A stretch of 64,000 bases of DNA from Luteimonas marina. Its GTDB lineage: Bacteria; Pseudomonadota; Gammaproteobacteria; Xanthomonadales; Xanthomonadaceae. Below the pieces are notes generated by a model. It had not been told where the DNA came from. It saw nothing but the letters and a program-made list of their open reading frames with translations, and did not search any database. Both the position numbers and the translations under genes were made by a program. This document shows, one piece after another, positions 59,726 to 64,000 of the stretch. Where the stretch lies: contig NZ_VOHK01000005.1 in the NCBI RefSeq assembly GCF_007859325.1, forward strand, positions 248,001-312,000, in the 5' to 3' direction. Every line of letters begins with the position of its first letter. The stretch's first letter is position 1.

Positions 59726-61461
59726 GCATGGCTCCGTGTCGCGGCCCATCGCGCGAGTTTTTCCCGGCCGATCTTGGCGTTGTGGCGGATGTCGACCGGG
59801 AAGCCGGAATGGAACAGGAACGTGTCGATGCGCGCGGTGTGCGGGAAGCGTGCGCCGATGGCGCGCAACTCGGTGTCGATGCGCGCATGCGCGCCGCGCG
59901 CGATGCCGGCGCGCGGTTCGATGCACAGGACCGGCACCTGCGCGCCGCGCGCGCCGATGCCGACCAGGGCGGTGCGGCGCACGTCGGGATGGGTGTTGAA
60001 CACGGGTTCGACCTGCTCGGTGTAGAGCGGGCCGTCGGCGGTTTCCACGCGCTGCGACTTGCGGCCGCAGAACCAGAGGCGGCCTTCGGCGTCGAACCAG
60101 CCGAGGTCGCCCATGCGGTGGACGATGCGGGCTTCGGGCTGGCCCCCACCCCAACCCTCCCCCGCAGGCGGGGGAGGGCGCACATCGCGGCGATCTGGCC
60201 CTGAAAGCCCTCCCCCGCCTGCGGGGGAGGGTTGGGTGGGGGCCACCACCTCGCGAATCTTCGCCAACCGCGTCTGCGCCTCGCGATTGAAGTAGCTGTC
60301 CGTCGCACTCGGCCCCGCCACCGTGATCTCGCCGACCTCGCCCGGCGCCACCAGCAGGCCGTCGGACCATTGCTCGATCGCGTCATCCGTGATGCGGATG
60401 ACGCGCACGACATTCGGCGCCACCGGCCGCCCCACGCAGGTCCCTGCCCCCTGTTCGGTACGTTCGCGCAGACGCAACAGCTCGCGCCCCTCGATCACCG
60501 CCACCGGCAGGCATTCCGTCGCGCCGTAAGGCGTCCAGAAGCCGGCATCCTCCGGCAGCAGCGACAGCATCTTCGCAACCACCTCCGGAGGCACCGGCGC
60601 GCCCGCCGAGGTCACGCGTTTCAGCGTCGGCAAGGGTTCGCCATGATCGGCCAGCACCCGCATCAGCGCCGGCGAGCCGAACAGCTGGTCCACGCCGAAG
60701 CGCGCGATCGCCGCGTGCAGCCTGCGCGGATCGGCGTTCGCCGGGCGCGTGGGATCCATGTCGGGGATGATCGAGCTCAGGCCGAGCGCGGGATCGAACA
60801 GCGCGAACGGCGGGAAGGTCGGGAAATCGACGCCGCCGGCCTCGATCCCGAACGCCTCGCGCAGCATGTCGATCTGCGCCCGGAAGTGGCGATGCCGGTA
60901 GACCACGCCCTTGGGCACGCCGGTGGAGCCGCTGGTGAACAGGATTGCGGCGACGTCGTCGGGTTGCGTCCGGCTCAGCTGCGGCCCGGCGCCCGCGCCG
61001 TCGCGCTCGACCTGCGCCAGTGTCACGTCGGCGAGGATCGCGCGCGCGCCGGTGGTGATGTGCACGCGCGCCGCCTTCGCCCAGCCCAGCAGCACCCGCG
61101 CGAACTGCGCCAGCGGGATGCCGATGAAGGCCTCCGGCTGCGCTTCGTCCAGGCACTGCTTGAGCGCACGCCTGTCGATGCCCGGGTCGACCAGCACCGG
61201 CACCGCGCCGGCCTTGAACAGCGCGAACATCAGCAGGAAGAACTCCGGCGTCGGCCGCACCATCAGCACGGTGTGCGTGCCGCGCACGATGCCGCGCCGG
61301 GCCAGGCCGGCGGCGATGGCGTTGCTGCGTGCGTCGAGCTCGCCATAGGTCAGGGACACGCCATAGCCGCCGTCGCGGCCGGGACAGCGCATGGCGATGC
61401 GGTCCGGCGCCTCGGCCGCCAGCCGCGGCAGTGCGGCGGCGATGTTGCAGGCCTCGTTCAT
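59722..61461 (-). CDS. oleC: olefin beta-lactone synthetase OleC (with in-frame repeat insertion)
   Basis: A 579-residue ANL-superfamily enzyme that closes 2-alkyl-3-hydroxy acids to beta-lactones using ATP. Core motifs: A3 [15 protein letters not shown] near 185, A5 [15 protein letters not shown]7 [10 protein letters not shown] and A8 GRKSQRVE. Typical for OleC is the downstream region [15 protein letters not shown]. Between LAKIREVV and RIVHRMGD about 35 residues (406-441), Gly/Pro-rich ([24 protein letters not shown]), are encoded by a family B repeat (60141-60244), just before the hinge region. The frame is kept. Without it the protein would be about 545 residues, as in relatives. Start [15 protein letters not shown]. 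Confidence 0.93.
   Translation of the reverse strand: MNEACNIAAALPRLAAEAPDRIAMRCPGRDGGYGVSLTYGELDARSNAIAAGLARRGIVRGTHTVLMVRPTPEFFLLMFALFKAGAVPVLVDPGIDRRALKQCLDEAQPEAFIGIPLAQFARVLLGWAKAARVHITTGARAILADVTLAQVERDGAGAGPQLSRTQPDDVAAILFTSGSTGVPKGVVYRHRHFRAQIDMLREAFGIEAGGVDFPTFPPFALFDPALGLSSIIPDMDPTRPANADPRRLHAAIARFGVDQLFGSPALMRVLADHGEPLPTLKRVTSAGAPVPPEVVAKMLSLLPEDAGFWTPYGATECLPVAVIEGRELLRLRERTEQGAGTCVGRPVAPNVVRVIRITDDAIEQWSDGLLVAPGEVGEITVAGPSATDSYFNREAQTRLAKIREVVAPTQPSPAGGGGLSGPDRRDVRPPPPAGEGWGGGQPEARIVHRMGDLGWFDAEGRLWFCGRKSQRVETADGPLYTEQVEPVFNTHPDVRRTALVGIGARGAQVPVLCIEPRAGIARGAHARIDTELRAIGARFPHTARIDTFLFHSGFPVDIRHNAKIGREKLARWAATRSHA
60141..60244. repeat. family B palindromic doublet inside oleC
   Basis: GGCCCCCACCCCAACCCTCC at 60141 faces GGAGGGTTGGGTGGGGGCC ending 60244, a full element like those at 13182 and 43107 but lying in coding sequence. 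The right arm has one G fewer than the 43107 copy (GGGTGGGGG against GGGGTGGGGG). The oleC reading frame passes through without a stop. Confidence 0.93.
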
Positions 61462-61560
61462 GCGGCCATTATCGCCCGGTCTGTTCGCCGGGCCGGCCCC
61501 TCTTGCGCGCGGCGCCGGCAGGGCGAAGAATCCGCATCCCGTCCCGCCGCAGCCTCCTCC

Positions 61561-61989
61561 ATGCCGCACCCCTGCCTGAGCTGTGGCGCCTGCTGCACGC
61601 AGTACCGGGTGGCGTTCCACTGGATGGAATCGGACGCGGCCACCGAGGGCGGCGTCCCCGTGGCGCTGACCGAACCCCTCGACCGGCACCGGCTGTGCAT
61701 GCGCGGCACGCATTCGGATCCGATCCGCTGCGTGGCGCTCGACGCCGAGGTCGGCGTGTACTCGCGCTGCTCGATCCATGCGAACCGGCCGTCGGTGTGC
61801 CGCGAGGTCGACGCCTCCTGGGAGTACGGCGCGCCGGGCGAACAGTGCGACAAGGCGCGCATCGCCCACGGCCTGCCGGCGCTGACCGCCGCCGACTGGC
61901 GCTGGCGCGACGCCGCCGACAACGACGACCATCCCGACGACAACGGCAACAGCCCGCCGACGCCGCGGCTGCCGCCGATCGCGGCCTGA
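61561..61989 (+). CDS. YkgJ-type cysteine-cluster protein
   Basis: A 142-residue protein of the YkgJ/CxxCxxCC family: PHPCLSCGACCTQYRVAFHW at the N-terminus (C5, C8, C11, C12), then RLCMRGTH, IRCVAL, YSRCSIHANRPSVCREVD. These cysteines are thought to bind zinc or an Fe-S cluster; the biochemical role is unknown. It lies on the plus strand inside the ole cluster, between oleC and oleB, which run on the minus strand. An acidic, Pro-rich tail ends the protein. Confidence 0.87.
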   Translation: MPHPCLSCGACCTQYRVAFHWMESDAATEGGVPVALTEPLDRHRLCMRGTHSDPIRCVALDAEVGVYSRCSIHANRPSVCREVDASWEYGAPGEQCDKARIAHGLPALTAADWRWRDAADNDDHPDDNGNSPPTPRLPPIAA

Positions 61990-62010
61990 CGCGGCATCGC
62001 CCCCACCTTT

Positions 62011-62090
62011 GCAGGAGCGCCTTCAGGCGCGCCCGCAAGCGAGCTCCCTCCCCCGCTTGCGGGGGAGGGAGCAGGCAGCTGCTCCTACAA
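62011..62090. repeat. family C doublet with a family B hairpin nested in it
   Basis: The left arm GCAGGAGCGCCTTCAGGCGCG (62011) and right end CTGCTCCTACA (to 62090) belong to family C. Between them lies GCTCCCTCCCCCGC-tt-GCGGGGGAGGGAGC (62043-62072), a complete family B hairpin. The right end also touches the oleB stop codon (62085-62087). Confidence 0.85.
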
Positions 62091-62993
62091 GGGCAAGGGA
62101 TGGCGATCGAGGAAGCTGCGGATCGCCGGCACCAGCACCTCGTGCTTGTCCTCGAGCACGTAGTGGCCGGCATCCTCGAAGGCCTGCACCTCGGCCTGCG
62201 GCAGTTCGCTGCGGAAGCGCTCGAGGAAATGGTGGTCGAAGACGAAGTCCTTCAGGCCCCAGCCGAGGAAGGCGGGACGGTCGGCGAATTCGTGCAGGCG
62301 GCGGCCGGATTCGGCCACCAGCGGCCAGGCGCGGTCCTGTTCCGACAGCGGGATGTCCTGCATGAAGCGCACGGTCGAGATGCGGTTCTTCCAGCTGTCG
62401 TAGGGCGCGACATAGGCGCGGCGCACGGCGGGCGGCATCTTCCTTTCGACCCCGAACCGGGACGCGCCGGCCGAGAACGCGTTGAAGCCGCGGATCACCA
62501 GTTCGCCGACCTGGAAGTCGCGGCCGAGCGCGATCTGCCACGGCATCGGCTTGCCCTGCGGCATCGGGAACGCGGCGGTGTTGAGCACCACCAGCCGCCG
62601 CACCTGCGCCATGTGCGCCAGCGCCCAGCCGAAGCCGATCATGCCGCCCCAGTCGTGCACGGCCAGCGTCACCGGGCCGGTGACGCCGAGGTGGTCGAGC
62701 AGCGCAGCAAGATCGTCCACGCGCGAGCGCAGCGTGTAGTCGTAGCGCGGCAGCGCATCGGGCCCGTCATCGGGCTTGTCCGACAGGCCCATGCCGACGT
62801 GGTCGGGCACGATGCAGCGGTAGCGATCACGCAGGCCGCGCACGAGGTGGCGCCAGTAATAGCTCCACGACGGATTGCCGTGCACCATCACCACCACCTC
62901 GCCGTCGCGCGGACCCTCGTCGAGGTAGTGCAGGCCGATGCCGGGCCGCGCGTCGAAGCGGTGGCTGCTGAAGTCGTAGTCGGGGAATCGCAC
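62085..62993 (-). CDS. oleB: beta-lactone decarboxylase OleB
   Basis: A 302-residue alpha/beta hydrolase of the haloalkane-dehalogenase subgroup. OleB decarboxylates the beta-lactone made by OleC to give the cis-olefin and CO2. HGNPSWSYYWRHL (oxyanion region), nucleophile Asp in VHDWGGMIG, and His in DAGHYVLEDKH are in the expected order. The ole-type context (oleC, oleD) favours OleB over a true dehalogenase. The start is uncertain: no ATG is in frame before the conserved part; GTG at 62993 (VRFPDYDFSSHRF) is the best candidate but has no Shine-Dalgarno sequence. Runs towards oleC but is separated from it by a plus-strand gene. Confidence 0.9.
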   Translation of the reverse strand: MRFPDYDFSSHRFDARPGIGLHYLDEGPRDGEVVVMVHGNPSWSYYWRHLVRGLRDRYRCIVPDHVGMGLSDKPDDGPDALPRYDYTLRSRVDDLAALLDHLGVTGPVTLAVHDWGGMIGFGWALAHMAQVRRLVVLNTAAFPMPQGKPMPWQIALGRDFQVGELVIRGFNAFSAGASRFGVERKMPPAVRRAYVAPYDSWKNRISTVRFMQDIPLSEQDRAWPLVAESGRRLHEFADRPAFLGWGLKDFVFDHHFLERFRSELPQAEVQAFEDAGHYVLEDKHEVLVPAIRSFLDRHPLPL

Positions 62994-63041
62994 GGCGGCG
63001 GGAGGAATGCGTGAGGGCCGGCATTGTAGCGGCCACGCCCG

Positions 63042-63078
63042 GAAAACCGGGGTCGGGTCGACTCCGGCCCCGGTTTTC
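63042..63078. terminator. likely bidirectional terminator between cysG and oleB
   Basis: GAAAACCGGGG (63042-63052) pairs with CCCCGGTTTTC (63068-63078) around a 15-nt loop, giving T-runs on both strands. It follows the cysG stop in the direction of transcription and precedes the oleB start, so oleB probably has its own promoter. Confidence 0.6.
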
Positions 63079-63113
63079 GCCTCATACCAGCCTGCGTTCA
63101 ACGAGACGGAAGC

Positions 63114-63184
63114 GTAGGTCGGGGCTACGCCCCCGACGCCCGGCCATCGGCGGTCATAGCGTCGAAAGCGTAGCCCCGACCTAC
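63114..63184. repeat. GTAG-type (family E) doublet
   Basis: GTAGGTCGGGGCTACGCCCC at 63114 and GTAGCCCCGACCTAC ending 63184 face each other; the left unit folds as a hairpin after its GTAG. It is the same unit as at about 36470. It lies just after the cysG stop (63196). Confidence 0.92.
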
Positions 63185-63195
63185 GCGAATGACCA

Positions 63196-63999
63196 TTAGT
63201 CCGCGACGCCGGCGTGGATCTCGCAAGGCCACTCCAGCCGCTGCAGCCCTTCCGCCACGCGGTCGAACGGCGGACGCCGGAATCCATCGCCCGGCCTCAT
63301 CCACACCGCGTGCCTGCCCGCACCGGCATGGGCGACCAGCGTCGTCACGCAGGCCTGCGGGTCCTCCGGCGCCAGTTCGCGCGGCGCGTCCTTGCGCGCC
63401 AGCGCCAGCACCGCGTCGCCGACGCCCGCATCGACCAGCAGCACGTCGGCCAGGTTCATCGCGCGCAGCGCGGCGAGGGTCAGCTGCCCGGGATCGCCGG
63501 GGCCGGTGCCGACCAGGCTGATGCGTCCGCCGGCGGGGGCGATGGCGTCGGGATCGAGCATCCGGGTGAAGGCCTGTTCCGCGTCGGCCTCGCGGCCGGC
63601 GCTCAGCAGCGCCGGCACCGCGCCGTCGATCACCGCGTCGAACCAGCGTCGCCGCCGCGTCAGGTCGGGCAATCGCTCGCGGATCGCGGCGCGATGCTTC
63701 GCGAACAGCCCGGCCAGCGCGCCCAGCGAGGGATCGAGCTGGATTTCCAGCCGTTCCCGCAGCCGCCGCGCCAGCATCGGCGCCGCGCCGCCGGAAGAGA
63801 TCGCGAGCTGCAGCGGCGCGCGGTCGATCACCGCCGGCACCTGGAAGCTCGACAGCTGCGCGTCATCCACCACGTTGGCGAGGGTGCGTCGCGCCTCGGC
63901 CTGCGCGGCCAGTCCGGCGTTGAACGCGCCGTCGTCGGTGGCGACCACCAGCAGCCAGGCCGCGTCGATCCAGGCCGGGTCGAACCCGCCTTCGAGCCG
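63196..63999 (-). CDS. cysG: siroheme synthase CysG-like, 5' end cut by window; shortened C-terminal domain
   Basis: The visible 267 residues lack the NAD-binding start. The precorrin-2 dehydrogenase/ferrochelatase half is recognisable: LLVVATDDGAFNAGLAAQAEAR, LSSFQVPAVIDRAPLQLAISSGGAAPMLARRLRERLE. The C-terminal uroporphyrinogen-III methyltransferase domain starts normally (ISLVGTGPGDPGQLTLAALRAMNLADVLLVD) but ends after only 111 residues, shortly past RPGDGF, where complete domains run on for over 100 more residues. The methyltransferase is therefore probably inactive, and a separate cobA would be needed. Not known whether this truncation is shared by relatives. Confidence 0.85.
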   Translation of the reverse strand, partial: RLEGGFDPAWIDAAWLLVVATDDGAFNAGLAAQAEARRTLANVVDDAQLSSFQVPAVIDRAPLQLAISSGGAAPMLARRLRERLEIQLDPSLGALAGLFAKHRAAIRERLPDLTRRRRWFDAVIDGAVPALLSAGREADAEQAFTRMLDPDAIAPAGGRISLVGTGPGDPGQLTLAALRAMNLADVLLVDAGVGDAVLALARKDAPRELAPEDPQACVTTLVAHAGAGRHAVWMRPGDGFRRPPFDRVAEGLQRLEWPCEIHAGVAD

Positions 64000-64000
64000 C

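Noticed and set aside
62085..62993. Haloalkane dehalogenase
   Set aside because: The fold and catalytic triad fit, but linkage to oleC and oleD makes the OleB beta-lactone decarboxylase role much more likely.

Overview
The window is about 64 kb of a very GC-rich (roughly 70%) gammaproteobacterial chromosome. Gene content and protein style point to the Xanthomonadaceae (Lysobacter, Luteimonas or Xanthomonas relatives): an ole olefin-synthesis cluster, tatABC followed by an RDD protein, a glyQ-glyS pair beside an orphan GspE/PilB-type ATPase, tamA-tamB, ubiJ-ubiB, a plant-type gshA, many Cys-cluster and lipoprotein genes, and dense populations of short palindromic repeats. The genus is inferred, not proven. 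I saw no rRNA or tRNA gene, insertion sequence, prophage, CRISPR array or replication origin. The region looks like core chromosome peppered with REP-like elements.

Layout. 0-3.8 kb: two tandem amidohydrolase genes (the first cut by the window edge, the second lacking the usual metal motif), then a DegV / small protein / PP-loop ATPase run. 3.9-6.3 kb: a complete formaldehyde-detoxification operon frmR-frmA-frmB with a CsoR/FrmR-type operator in front. 6.5-9.6 kb: two unknown exported proteins (one a lipoprotein), convergent with an ECF sigma factor / Ser-Thr kinase operon (9.6-13.1 kb). 13.3-21 kb: ppc, gshA, a secreted cyclomaltodextrinase-type GH13 enzyme and a VIT-family transporter. 21-25 kb: engB, divergent cytochrome c4, two DsbA-type thioredoxins and an EEP-family phosphatase. 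25.3-36.4 kb: a TonB-dependent receptor, plsB, adhP, ttcA, rdgC, a YgjP-type metallopeptidase and a lipoprotein. 36.6-43 kb: hydrolase-hemH, SYLF protein, tatABC-RDD, a polytopic membrane protein. 43.2-54.4 kb: the orphan secretion ATPase, glyQ, glyS, tamA, tamB. 54.6-58.6 kb: a DJ-1/PfpI protein, ubiJ-ubiB and a 52-residue DUF1328 gene. 58.7-64 kb: oleD-oleC, a YkgJ Cys-cluster gene, oleB and a cysG fragment with a shortened methyltransferase domain.

The most unusual theme is the repeats. At least five families of short inverted-repeat doublets sit in most intergenic gaps. Two copies lie inside genes without breaking the frame: a 99-bp copy in the signal-peptide region of the second amidohydrolase, and a roughly 104-bp copy in oleC. 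Copies of the GTAG-type family provide the TAG stop codons of four genes, including both convergent genes flanking one element. One copy of a second family is nested in a third. No REP-associated transposase is present in the window, so any mobilising enzyme must be elsewhere.

Other points: glyS carries a patch of about 230 bp of clearly lower GC, suggesting recombination; an FNR/Anr-type box lies between adhP and ttcA; plsB and ttcA have -10-like hexamers 6-7 nt before an ATG without a Shine-Dalgarno sequence, suggesting leaderless mRNAs; the orphan ATPase and ubiB appear to start at TTG.
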